Source: Nocardia speluncae NBRC 108251 (GTDB lineage: Bacteria > Actinomycetota > Actinomycetes > Mycobacteriales > Mycobacteriaceae). From it: a stretch of 64,000 bases of DNA. A program made the translations under genes and the position numbers. The DNA is taken from the NCBI RefSeq assembly GCF_001613245.1, contig NZ_BDBZ01000040.1:40853-104852 (forward strand), in the 5' to 3' direction. The notes under the pieces are model-generated. The model was given only the letters and a program-made list of their open reading frames with translations. It did no database searches and had not been told where the DNA came from. Shown here in pieces: positions 25,837 through 34,433 of this stretch (position 1 is the stretch's first letter; each line of letters opens with the position of its first letter).

Positions 25837-28365
25837 TTACATTCCACTGCCGCCTCCGGGCATCGCGGGCAGGCCGAGCAACACCGGGACTTTACGCTCG
25901 CCGCTGTCGTCGAACGAGATCGTCGGATCGGCTTCGGCCGGGGCGTTGACGAAGGAGACGAACCGCGAAAGCTTCTGTTCGTCCTCGAGGACCGCGGCCC
26001 ATTCGTCGCGATAGCCGGCCACATGCGATTGCATCGCCGCTTCCAGATCGCCCGCGATACCGAGGCTGTCCGCGCATACCACCTCGCGCACATAGTCGAT
26101 ACCCAGGTCCGCCTGCCACGGCGCAGTGCGCTGCAACCGGTCCGCGGTGCGGATGTAGAACATCAGATAGCGGTCGATATACGAGATCAGGGTTTCGTCG
26201 TCCAGATCGCCTGCCAGCAGCACCGCGTGCTTCGGGGTGAGACCACCGTTACCGCCGACATAGAGGTTCCAGCCGGTGTCGGTGGCGATCACGCCGACGT
26301 CCTTGCCGCGGGCCTCGGCGCATTCCCGGGCACAGCCCGAGACGGCCAGCTTCAGTTTGTGCGGTGACCGTAGCCCGCGGTAGCGCTTCTCCAGCAGGAC
26401 TGCCATCCCGACCGAATCCTGCTGGCCGTACCGGCACCAGGTGGACCCGACGCAGCTCTTGACGGTCCGCAGCGATTTACCGTAGGCGTGGCCGGACTCC
26501 ATCCCGGCGTCCACGAGCCGCTTCCAGATGAGCGGCAACTGTTCGACGCGGGCACCGAACAGGTCGATCCGCTGCCCCCCGGTGATCTTGGTGTACAGAC
26601 CGAACTCCTTCGCGACCTCACCGATCACGATCAGCTGCTCGGGCGTGACCTCCCCACCCGGCATCCGCGGAACCACCGAGTACGTGCCGTTCTTCTGCAT
26701 ATTGGCCAGGAAGTGATCGTTGGTGTCCTGTAGCGCGGCCTGCTCACCCTCCAGAATGTGCTCGCTGGAGGTGGAGGCCAGGATCGAGGCGACCGTCGGT
26801 TTGCAGATATCGCAGCCGATACCTTTACCGTGCCGGGCGATCAGATCGGAGAAGGCGCGGATACCGGTGGCCTGCACGATCTGGAACAGTTCGGCACGCG
26901 ACTGTTCGAAATGCTCGCAGAGCGCCTTCGACATTTCGACGCCGGACTGTTCGAGCACCTTCTTGATCATCGGTACGCAGCCGCCGCAGGAAGTGCCGGC
27001 CTTGGTGCAGCCCTTGATCGCGGGAATATCGCAGGCACCGTCGGCGATGGCACCGCAGATGGCACCCTTGCTCACATCGTTGCAGGAGCAGATCTGGGCT
27101 TCGTCGGGCAACGCGTCGGCGCCGAGTTCCGCGCCGGCCGGTGAGATCAGCGCGGCCGGTTCGGCCGGTAGCGGGCGCCCGACCAGCGGCCGCAGCGCCG
27201 CATACTGGGTGGCGTCGCCCACCAGGATGCCGCCGAGCAGCGTCTGCGCATTGTCGGAGATCACCAGTTTCGCGTAGGTGCCGCGCGCCGCATCGTGCAG
27301 CACCACCGAGAGCGCGCCTTCGGTGCGGCCGTGCGCGTCACCGAAGCTGGCCACATCCACGCCCAGCAATTTGAGCTTGGTGGACATATCGGCGCCGGGG
27401 AACTCGCCGGCGCCCCCGAGCAACCGGTCGGCCACGATTTCGGCGGTGGTGTAGCCCGGCGCGACCAGGCCGTAGCAGACACCTTCGACCGCGGCGCATT
27501 CTCCGATGGCGTAGATATTCGGGTCGGAGGTGGCCAGGCCCAGATCCGTGACGATACCGCCACGCGAGCCCACCTCCAGGCCGGCGTCGCGGGCGATCTG
27601 GTCGCGGGGACGGATACCGGCGGAGAACACCACCAGCGCGGCATCGATCGCGGTGTCGTCGGACAGACCGATCCGCAACCGCGCGGCCGGGGCGGCCGCC
27701 TCGTCCCGTTCGATCCGCTGGGTGCCGACACCGGTGTGCACCCGCAGTCCCAGATCGGAGACCAGTTTCTCCAGGATCGCGCCGCCGCCCTCGTCGACCT
27801 GCGCGGGCATCAGCCGGTCGTTGTACTCGATCACATGCGGGGTCATACCCAGCATCCGCAGCGCGTTGGCGGCCTCCAGACCGAGCAGACCGCCGCCGAC
27901 GACCACGCCGTGTGCCCCCGGCCCCGCCGCCTCGGCCGTGGCCTTGATGCCGTCGAGGTCGGCGAGGGTGCGGTAGACGAAGCATTCCGGGTGTTCGTGC
28001 CCCGGCACGGGCGGCACGAACGGGTAGGAACCGGTGGCCAGGACGAGCGCGTCGTAGTCGAGTACCGCACCCGCGGCGGTGGTCACCTTTCGCGCGTCTT
28101 TGTCGATGGCCTCGGCGCGCTGCCCGAGGCGCAGGTCCACCAGGTCGTCGCCGCGGTACTCGTTACCCGCCAACGCCAACGCGGCCGGATCCCAGTTGCC
28201 GACGTAAGAGGACAGCCCGACCCGGTCGTAGGCAGGCAACTGTTCCTCGCCGAGGACGACGACCTGCCACTGCCCGGCGGAGTCCCGGGAGCGGAGCGCC
28301 TCGACGAAGCGGTGCCCGACCATGCCGTGACCGGCGACGACGACTGTCTTGCGCTGTGCGTTCAT
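25837..28365 (-). CDS. nirB: Assimilatory nitrite reductase (NADH) large subunit NirB
   Basis: 842-residue sirohaem enzyme reducing nitrite to ammonium. N-terminal FAD/NAD(P)-binding domains (VVVAGHGMVGHRF, ATGSYPFVPPVPG, VVVGGGLLGLEAAN) are followed by a BFD-type [2Fe-2S] domain (CSCNDVSKGAICG near 427 and CTKAGTSCGGC). Ferredoxin-like half domains and the sirohaem/[4Fe-4S] site follow, with CVGSTWC near 637 and SGCARECAEA near 677. All key cysteines are present. ATG 28365 follows GGAGGACACC. It lies 24 bases after narK and leads into nirD, so transporter and enzyme are one transcription unit. Confidence 0.96.
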   Translation of the reverse strand: MNAQRKTVVVAGHGMVGHRFVEALRSRDSAGQWQVVVLGEEQLPAYDRVGLSSYVGNWDPAALALAGNEYRGDDLVDLRLGQRAEAIDKDARKVTTAAGAVLDYDALVLATGSYPFVPPVPGHEHPECFVYRTLADLDGIKATAEAAGPGAHGVVVGGGLLGLEAANALRMLGMTPHVIEYNDRLMPAQVDEGGGAILEKLVSDLGLRVHTGVGTQRIERDEAAAPAARLRIGLSDDTAIDAALVVFSAGIRPRDQIARDAGLEVGSRGGIVTDLGLATSDPNIYAIGECAAVEGVCYGLVAPGYTTAEIVADRLLGGAGEFPGADMSTKLKLLGVDVASFGDAHGRTEGALSVVLHDAARGTYAKLVISDNAQTLLGGILVGDATQYAALRPLVGRPLPAEPAALISPAGAELGADALPDEAQICSCNDVSKGAICGAIADGACDIPAIKGCTKAGTSCGGCVPMIKKVLEQSGVEMSKALCEHFEQSRAELFQIVQATGIRAFSDLIARHGKGIGCDICKPTVASILASTSSEHILEGEQAALQDTNDHFLANMQKNGTYSVVPRMPGGEVTPEQLIVIGEVAKEFGLYTKITGGQRIDLFGARVEQLPLIWKRLVDAGMESGHAYGKSLRTVKSCVGSTWCRYGQQDSVGMAVLLEKRYRGLRSPHKLKLAVSGCARECAEARGKDVGVIATDTGWNLYVGGNGGLTPKHAVLLAGDLDDETLISYIDRYLMFYIRTADRLQRTAPWQADLGIDYVREVVCADSLGIAGDLEAAMQSHVAGYRDEWAAVLEDEQKLSRFVSFVNAPAEADPTISFDDSGERKVPVLLGLPAMPGGGSGM

Positions 28366-28389
28366 GGTGTCCTCCGTGGGAATCCGGTA

Positions 28390-29898
28390 TCAGGCCGACG
28401 ACCGGGCGGACCGGGTTTCGGTGGGCGGAGTGGGCGAGGTGCCGGATTCGGCCCGGCGGACCAGGGCCTCGGCGCCGGCGACGATTTCCCGGCCGGCCGC
28501 CGGGGCGGCGGGCCGGCGCAGGAACACCGCCCAGGTAACCAGGGCGCAGGCGATATAGAACGCCGTGAACACCCAGAAGGCGGTGGTCGCCGACTGCGTC
28601 GAGGCGTAGGACGAACGCAGTACCAGGTTGATCCCTACGCCGCCGAGCGCGCCGATGGCGCCGACGAAACCGATGAGCGCACCGGAGGTGTTCTGCGCCC
28701 AGGCGGCGCGTTCGGCGGAACTCCCGTCGAGACTGCGCGATTTGGCGTCGAAAACCGACGGGATGATCTTGGTGACCGAGCCGTTGCCGAGACCGGACAG
28801 TACGAACAGCGCCACGAAACCGGCGATCAGCACCGCCAGCACCGGGCCGGAAAAACCGTTCGCCGAACCATCCGCGATCGTCGAGGCCACGGCCACCACC
28901 ACGGCGGCGACCATCATCGCCACGAAGGTGACCGCGGTGACCTTGCCGCCGCCGACCCGGTCGGCCAGCTTGCCACCGTAGGGCCGGGCCAGCGAGCCGA
29001 GCAGCGGCCCGACGAAGGCGATCTGCGCGGCGTGCAGGGTGGCCTGAGCCGCGGTTTCACCACCGGCCACGAAACTGATCTGCAGGACTTGCCCGAAAGC
29101 GAAGCTGTAACCGATGAACGAGCCGAAAGTGCCGATGTAGAGGAACGAAACCGCCCACGACTGCGGCACTTTCAGCGCAGTGAACATATAGGACAAATCG
29201 GCCTTCTGATTCGGCAGATTGTCCATGAACAATGCTGCGCCGAGCCCGGCCAGCACGATCAGCACCAGGTATGCCGCGCAGATCACCGAGGCGTATTCGT
29301 TGCCGAAGGTCGCGATCACCAGCAGGCCGAGCAGCTGGATCACCGGAACACCGATATTGCCGCCACCCGCGTTCAAGCCCAGCGCCCAGCCCTTGAGACG
29401 CTGCGGGTAGAAGGCGTTGATATTGGTCATCGACGAGGCGAAGTTGCCACCGCCCAGGCCGGCGAACGCCGCCACGATCAGGAAGGTCGTATAGGACGTT
29501 CCCGGCTGGTTCACGAAGTACAGCGTGAGCAGGGTCGGAATCAGCAGCGCCACGGCGCTGAACACCGTCCAGTTACGGCCGCCGAAACGGGCCGTCGCCA
29601 CCGTGTACGGGATTCGCAGGATCGCGCCCACCAGGGTCGGTACCGCGACCAGGAAGAACTTACCGGCCGCGTCGATACCGTAGGTCTCGGCCGGCATGAA
29701 CAGCACCATGACCGACCAGATGGACCAGATGGAGAATCCGATGTGCTCGGCGGCGACCGACCAGATCAGGTTGCGCGTGGCGATCTTCTTACCGCCGGCC
29801 TCCCAAGCCGCAGTGTCCTCTGCGTCCCAGTGCTCCAGCGCGGGCCGCCGGAACAACGCCTGCCCGGCGCCGCGGCGGCTTTCTGTCTGCGTGTTCAA
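28390..29898 (-). CDS. narK: Nitrate/nitrite MFS transporter NarK
   Basis: About 502 residues with twelve hydrophobic segments of the NarK/NasA type, including the nitrate signature region GGGNFASSMTNINAFYP and the matching second-half segment around GNGSVTKIIPSVFD. It brings nitrate in or exports nitrite. I choose TTG 29898 because GGGAGA lies just upstream; a TTG at 29910 overlaps that ribosome site. The protein begins NTQTESRRGAGQ. It is first gene of the narK-nirB-nirD-nnaR-cbiX unit. A perfect inverted repeat at 29979-30018 lies about 80 bases upstream. Confidence 0.93.
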   Translation of the reverse strand: MNTQTESRRGAGQALFRRPALEHWDAEDTAAWEAGGKKIATRNLIWSVAAEHIGFSIWSIWSVMVLFMPAETYGIDAAGKFFLVAVPTLVGAILRIPYTVATARFGGRNWTVFSAVALLIPTLLTLYFVNQPGTSYTTFLIVAAFAGLGGGNFASSMTNINAFYPQRLKGWALGLNAGGGNIGVPVIQLLGLLVIATFGNEYASVICAAYLVLIVLAGLGAALFMDNLPNQKADLSYMFTALKVPQSWAVSFLYIGTFGSFIGYSFAFGQVLQISFVAGGETAAQATLHAAQIAFVGPLLGSLARPYGGKLADRVGGGKVTAVTFVAMMVAAVVVAVASTIADGSANGFSGPVLAVLIAGFVALFVLSGLGNGSVTKIIPSVFDAKSRSLDGSSAERAAWAQNTSGALIGFVGAIGALGGVGINLVLRSSYASTQSATTAFWVFTAFYIACALVTWAVFLRRPAAPAAGREIVAGAEALVRRAESGTSPTPPTETRSARSSA

Positions 29899-29978
29899 GG
29901 GGTCTCCCAACGTGGTTCGACCCCCACGTTAGGAAACGGGTGTTGCCGTGATGCTGCCCAGAATGACCACCGAATCAA

Positions 29979-30018
29979 CGGTTTCTCACGCGGAACGCGT
30001 CGCCGGGGTGAGAAACCG
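29979..30018. promoter_or_regulatory. Inverted repeat upstream of narK, candidate GlnR/NnaR site
   Basis: Arms CGGTTTCTCAC (29979-29989) and GTGAGAAACCG (30008-30018) are perfect and 18 bases apart. On the minus strand the DNA reads GTTCC-N6-GAAAC (29996-29981), close to the GlnR half-site pair GTnAC-N6-GAAAC. It lies upstream of the nitrate operon, whose regulators elsewhere are GlnR and NnaR. It could instead be the end-of-gene hairpin of the CynX-type gene, which stops at 30082 and is transcribed toward it, but there is no T tract. Confidence 0.5.
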
Positions 30019-30081
30019 GCGGTTGTCGACGTGGCGTTCCAGGTCGGTTCCCGGGGCACACCTCTGTACGGGGCGCAGCGG

Positions 30082-31341
30082 TCAACCTCCGACGGGCCCG
30101 TCTTCGAGCAGCCGCGGTTTACAGGCTTGCCAGGCGCCGATCAGCAGTACCACCACCGAGACCCCGAGCAGCGCGAACGGCGCCGCCCAGCCGCCGGTCA
30201 CGGTATGCAGCATCCCGAACACCAAGGGGCCGATACAGGCCAGCGCGTAACCGACGCCCTGGGTGAACCCGGAAAGCGCCGCCGATCCTGCCGGGGTGCG
30301 CGTCCGCAGGTTGATCAGGGTGAGCGCCATCGGGAAGGTACTGGGGCCGAGGCCGAGGATGACCACCCACAGCACCGGCGCGCTCATCGGCGCGATGAGC
30401 AGCCCGGCGAACGCCACCAGGAAACAGAGCGCGCACCCGACAGCGACCGGGAAGGGATTGGTCATACGGGCCGCCACCGTCGGCGCCGTCAAGGCCGCGA
30501 TCAGGCCCATGAGGGCGAACAGGGCGACCATCGAGCCGCCGAACGCCGCATCCGCACCGGCGTCGGACAGGATTGTGGGCAACCAGGTGAATACGGAATA
30601 GGTGGTCAGCGAAGTCATCCCGAACATGGCCGACATACCCCAGGCCAGTGGCGAGCGCCATACTTTCAGGGCAGGGCCCGGCGCGCCCGGTAATCCGGTC
30701 CTATCCGCCACAGCCCGGCCGCGCCGATTCCACAGCACACCGATCCAGGGCACGGCCGCGGCGAGCCCGAGCAGCGCCCACACCCCCAGCGAGACCCGCC
30801 AGCCGTGCGCTTCGGCGAGCGGCACCGCCACCAGGGCGGGAATGACCGTACCGATCTGCACCATGGCTATGTAGAGCGCGCTCACCGTGGCGAGGCGATC
30901 AGGAAAGTAGCGTTTCACCAGCGGCGGAACCACGATATTGCCGACCCCCATACCGCCGAGCGCCAGCGCGGAGAACAGCAGCAGTCCCACCGTTTCGGAG
31001 ACGAGCACGCGGGCGATCATGCCGATGCCGGCGGCGGCCATGGCTGCCAGGACGGTCCACTCCAGTCCGATCCGCCGCGCCAGCAGCGGAGTCAGCAGGC
31101 CGGTCACCGAGAACATCAGGGTCGGGATCATTCCGAAGACGCCGACAACGGCCGTGGAATAGCCGATATGTTCGCCGATCTCCTCGGCGAGCGGGGTGAA
31201 GGCGGTGACCGCGACCCGCAGGGTGAGCGCAGACATCACGATTGCCGCCAGGACCAGCAAGCGGCCTTCGATGAGTGAGCGTCGCCGGCCCGCGGTGGTC
31301 GGGTCGGCCGGACGTGAGGTCTCGGGCAACGCTGCAGTCAC
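30082..31341 (-). CDS. MFS transporter, CynX/NimT type
   Basis: 419-residue major facilitator with about twelve hydrophobic segments and the CynX-type motif region LRVAVTAFTPLAEEIGE near the first helix. Members export or import cyanate, 2-nitroimidazole or other small molecules, and the substrate is not readable here. GTG 31341 lies six bases after a -10 TATGAT, so the message is probably leaderless. It is divergent from the FadR-type gene, whose likely operator overlaps its promoter. Confidence 0.85.
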   Translation of the reverse strand: MTAALPETSRPADPTTAGRRRSLIEGRLLVLAAIVMSALTLRVAVTAFTPLAEEIGEHIGYSTAVVGVFGMIPTLMFSVTGLLTPLLARRIGLEWTVLAAMAAAGIGMIARVLVSETVGLLLFSALALGGMGVGNIVVPPLVKRYFPDRLATVSALYIAMVQIGTVIPALVAVPLAEAHGWRVSLGVWALLGLAAAVPWIGVLWNRRGRAVADRTGLPGAPGPALKVWRSPLAWGMSAMFGMTSLTTYSVFTWLPTILSDAGADAAFGGSMVALFALMGLIAALTAPTVAARMTNPFPVAVGCALCFLVAFAGLLIAPMSAPVLWVVILGLGPSTFPMALTLINLRTRTPAGSAALSGFTQGVGYALACIGPLVFGMLHTVTGGWAAPFALLGVSVVVLLIGAWQACKPRLLEDGPVGG

Positions 31342-31347
31342 CGAGAA

Positions 31348-31376
31348 ATCATAGGATGACCGTATGACCAGGACAA
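31348..31376 (-). promoter_or_regulatory. Promoter of the CynX-type gene with a FadR-type operator in its spacer
   Basis: On the minus strand, -35 TTGTCC (31376-31371), a 17-base spacer and -10 TATGAT (31353-31348). The spacer contains TGGTCATACGG, matching the FadR-subfamily GntR half pattern TNGTNNNACN, followed by a second GGTCAT. A regulator bound here would block transcription. The opposite strand carries TACTCT (31395-31400) seven bases before the FadR-type GTG, suggesting that transcript is leaderless too. Confidence 0.6.
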
Positions 31377-31406
31377 GGCGGGTGTGACGGGCGGTACTCT
31401 GTCAGC

Positions 31407-32075
31407 GTGCAAAGCGTTCGCCGCACCAGCCTCATCGCCCAGGTCACCGAGCAACTCAAAGAGGATATCCGCTCGGGACGCTGGCCGGTCGGGGCGCGGA
31501 TCCCCACCGAACCCGAACTCGCCGAACTGACCGGAACCGGCCGCAATACGCTACGCGAGGCCGTCCAGGCGCTGGTCCACGCCGGCATGCTGGAACGGCG
31601 GCAGGGCTCGGGTACCTACGTCATCGCGACCTCCGAGGTCGGCAGCACCCTCGAGAAATACTTCGCCGAGGCCGCCGAACGCGATGTCCTGGAACTACGC
31701 CGCGGACTGGAAGCCACCGCCGCCGCCCTCGCCGCCCACCGCCGCGACGAATCCGATATCGCCAAAATGCAGCGCCTGCTCGAGGAACGCAACCGGCTCT
31801 GGCCGGCCAACCGGTCCGCCGCAATTGCCGCCGATGTGCAACTACATCGCGCGATCGTGGCAGCCAGCCACAACGCGGTGTATCTGGAGTTCTACGATTC
31901 CCTGCTCGGCCGGATCGAATCCTCCACCCGCTCGCGCACCGACCGGATCGACGGCTGGTACAACGACGAACACAGCGAACTGGTGCAGGCCATCACCGAC
32001 GGCGATGCCGAACGCGCGGCCAAGACCACCCGCTGCTTCCTGAACACCCTGCTCGCCGATTACCCCGAGCGCTGA
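31407..32075 (+). CDS. GntR family regulator, FadR/FCD subfamily
   Basis: 222 residues. An N-terminal winged helix (LKEDIRSGRWPVGARIPTEPELAELTGTGRNTLREAVQALV region) is followed by an all-helical FCD ligand domain with histidines in DVQLHRAIVAASHN and EHSELVQAI that may bind a metal and a carboxylate. It is divergent from the CynX-type transporter across 65 bases, so it probably controls that gene and itself. GTG 31407 is the start; there is no ribosome site, in line with a leaderless message. Confidence 0.88.
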   Translation: MQSVRRTSLIAQVTEQLKEDIRSGRWPVGARIPTEPELAELTGTGRNTLREAVQALVHAGMLERRQGSGTYVIATSEVGSTLEKYFAEAAERDVLELRRGLEATAAALAAHRRDESDIAKMQRLLEERNRLWPANRSAAIAADVQLHRAIVAASHNAVYLEFYDSLLGRIESSTRSRTDRIDGWYNDEHSELVQAITDGDAERAAKTTRCFLNTLLADYPER

Positions 32076-32107
32076 CCGGGCGTCCAGCGCGGCGGTCGGC
32101 GGCTCGG

Positions 32108-32962
32108 TTACAACAGGAAACGGACCATATCGGCGGTACGCACCAACCCCGGTAGCGCCTCCGGCGTCGACCGCGGATGCAACACATGCACCGCCAGCCG
32201 GAACATCACCGCGCGCAACAACATCTGCGGCCATTCGGGCAGATCCGACCACCGTTCGAGCAATCCCTCGTCGGCACCGCCCCACGACAACGCATCCACC
32301 ACGATCACCCCTGCCGCCCACGCAGCCGGCCGCCAGTAGGGGGTGATATCGGTGAGCGCGGGAATCTGCGCACCGGCGAACAGCACAGTGCCGAACAGGT
32401 CGCCGTGCACCAGCTGAGCCGGGGTGCGAATCGGTTTGCGCAGCGTGGACAGCTGGCCGATGAGGTCCAGACTGTGCCGGCCGTCCGGCGAATTCTCGAT
32501 CACCGCGCCCGCCGCCCGCAATGTACGCAACGGCACCGTCTCCCACGCCGCGCGATCCGCGGCCACGAAAACATCCACCTCCAGCCACGGTGTCACCGGC
32601 GGCTGGGACAGGAACCGGGGCCGGTCCAGGGTGGCGGTCACCTTGTGCAGCCGCAGCGATACCGAGACCACCTCGTCGTGCCGCGGCTCCGGGGATCCGG
32701 GCATATAGGTATCGCATCGCCACCCCGACACCACGTACCGCCCATCGGTGGCCCGTACCGGGCGGGCCACCCGTAAACCGTCCACCCGCAGGCTTTCCCG
32801 CGTTTTGGCCGACCACGCGGCCCGGGCATGATCGGCTACCGGGCTGAGCACCACATCACCGAGGCGCCAGCCGCCCTCCCAATCGCCCAGAGCGACCGGG
32901 TCCAGTTCACGCAGACCGAATGTGGCCCGCACATGTTCGGGGGGTTCGACTGTGGTGGTCAC
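32108..32962 (-). CDS. TIGR02569 family protein, actinobacterial, unknown function
   Basis: About 284 residues, matching in content and place the mycobacterial Rv3205c family (TIGR02569). It has kinase-like touches: GDWEGGWRLGDVVLSP near the start and LVHGDLFGTVLFA, which recalls the phosphotransferase motif HGDLxxxN, with a later VVDALSWGGAD in the position of an aspartate. A phosphotransferase fold is inferred, without a known substrate. GTG 32962 (TTTVEPPEHVRATFG) is preferred to 32992. It converges with the FadR-type gene. Confidence 0.75.
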   Translation of the reverse strand: MTTTVEPPEHVRATFGLRELDPVALGDWEGGWRLGDVVLSPVADHARAAWSAKTRESLRVDGLRVARPVRATDGRYVVSGWRCDTYMPGSPEPRHDEVVSVSLRLHKVTATLDRPRFLSQPPVTPWLEVDVFVAADRAAWETVPLRTLRAAGAVIENSPDGRHSLDLIGQLSTLRKPIRTPAQLVHGDLFGTVLFAGAQIPALTDITPYWRPAAWAAGVIVVDALSWGGADEGLLERWSDLPEWPQMLLRAVMFRLAVHVLHPRSTPEALPGLVRTADMVRFLL

Positions 32963-33181
32963 GGGCCGTACCGTACTCCCGGCGCCCAGCACGTGGAGTG
33001 CGCCACACCGATCCGTAGCCGTGCCGCGACACGCCGGTCACAACCCCGGAACCCCCGGTCGCGGCCGATATCGCCAACTGATTCCACCGTTGGCGGCTGC
33101 CGGGCGCCGGGGACCGGCGACAACCGCACTCACCGGGCGGTAGCCGCTGGATCGGTCGCCCGGCGCATCGGGCTCCGGCTG

Positions 33182-34363
33182 TCAGTACACCGGGAGCGAG
33201 GGATCCACCTGATGCGCCCACGCGATCACGCCGCCCTGGAGATGGGTCGCATCGGCGAAACCGGCGCGTTTGAGCGCGGCAAGCGCCTCGGCCGACCGCA
33301 CCCCGGTCTTGCAGTGCAGCACGATCTTCCGGTTCTGCGGCAGTTCCGACAGCGCCTCACCGGAGAGGATGCGATCCTTCGGGATCAGCGTGGCCCCCTC
33401 GATATGCACGATGTCCCACTCCACGGGTTCGCGGACATCGATCAGTTCCACATCGCCGGTGTCGAGCATGTCCTTGAGCTCGCGCGCGGTCACGGTGGAC
33501 CCGGCCGCCGCGGCCTGGCCCTCCTCCGATACCACACCGCAGAACGCGTCGTAGTCGATCAGTTCGGTGATCGGCTCACGCGCGGGATCGCGGCGCAGTT
33601 TGATCGTCCGGTAGTTCATATCGAGGGCGTCGTACACCATCAGCCGGCCCAGCAGCGGTTCGCCGATACCGGTGATGAGCTTGATCGCCTCGGTCACCAT
33701 GATCGAACCGATGGATGCGCACAGCACCCCGAGCACACCGCCCTCGGCGCAGGACGGCACCATCCCGGGCGGCGGCGCCTCCGGGTAGAGGTCGCGGTAG
33801 TTGATCCCGCGGCCGTCGGGTGCGTCCTCCCAGAACACCGATACCTGGCCCTCGAACCGGTAGATCGAACCCCAGACATAGGGCTTACCGGCCAGGACAG
33901 CGGCGTCGTTGACGAGATAACGGGTGGCGAAATTATCGGTGCCGTCGAGGATCAGGTCGTATTCGGAGAACAGTTCCACCGCGTTCTCCGGCTCCAGCCG
34001 GATCTTGTGCAGGCGCACGTCGATATTGGAGTTGATCTCCAGAATCGAATCGCGGGCACTGTCGGCCTTCGGCCGGCCGATATCGGATTCCCCATGGATG
34101 ACCTGCCGCTGCAGGTTCGAAGCATCCACCTCGTCGAACTCGACGATGCCCATCGTCCCCACCCCGGCGGCGGCCAGATACAGCAGAGCCGGCGAGCCCA
34201 AGCCGCCCGCACCGATCACGAGCACTTTCGCGTTCTTCAGCCGTTTCTGCCCGTCCATCCCCAAATCGGGAATGATCAGGTGGCGGCTGTAGCGGGCGAC
34301 CTCGTCCCTGGTCAGCTCCGCCGCTGGCTCCACGAGTGGGGGCAGGGACTTCGGTGATGACAC
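33182..34363 (-). CDS. moeZ: Adenylyltransferase/sulfurtransferase MoeZ
   Basis: 393-residue E1-like protein fused to a rhodanese domain. It adenylates and then sulfurates the C-termini of ubiquitin-like sulfur carriers for molybdopterin, cysteine or thiocarboxylate routes. The N-terminal domain has VLVIGAGGLGSPALLYLAAAG, the adenylating segment DNFATRYLVND, and IYRFEGQVSVF. The C-terminal rhodanese has CKTGVRS with the persulfide cysteine. GTG 34363 follows GAGGAG at nine bases. The molybdenum-related fusion gene at 19079 is elsewhere in the window, so this is not a single operon. Confidence 0.94.
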   Translation of the reverse strand: MSSPKSLPPLVEPAAELTRDEVARYSRHLIIPDLGMDGQKRLKNAKVLVIGAGGLGSPALLYLAAAGVGTMGIVEFDEVDASNLQRQVIHGESDIGRPKADSARDSILEINSNIDVRLHKIRLEPENAVELFSEYDLILDGTDNFATRYLVNDAAVLAGKPYVWGSIYRFEGQVSVFWEDAPDGRGINYRDLYPEAPPPGMVPSCAEGGVLGVLCASIGSIMVTEAIKLITGIGEPLLGRLMVYDALDMNYRTIKLRRDPAREPITELIDYDAFCGVVSEEGQAAAAGSTVTARELKDMLDTGDVELIDVREPVEWDIVHIEGATLIPKDRILSGEALSELPQNRKIVLHCKTGVRSAEALAALKRAGFADATHLQGGVIAWAHQVDPSLPVY

Positions 34364-34433
34364 GTCTGCGAACTCCTCGTATCGAATAGCCGGGTTCCGG
34401 TTACAACACGGGCCCACCGAGCATTCTTCCCGA

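Noticed and set aside
27295..30693. 1132-codon open frame on the plus strand across nirB, narK and the CynX-type gene
   Set aside because: It is antisense to three well-supported genes, its product is full of His, Arg, Gly and Gln with no domain, and such frames are common in high-GC DNA.
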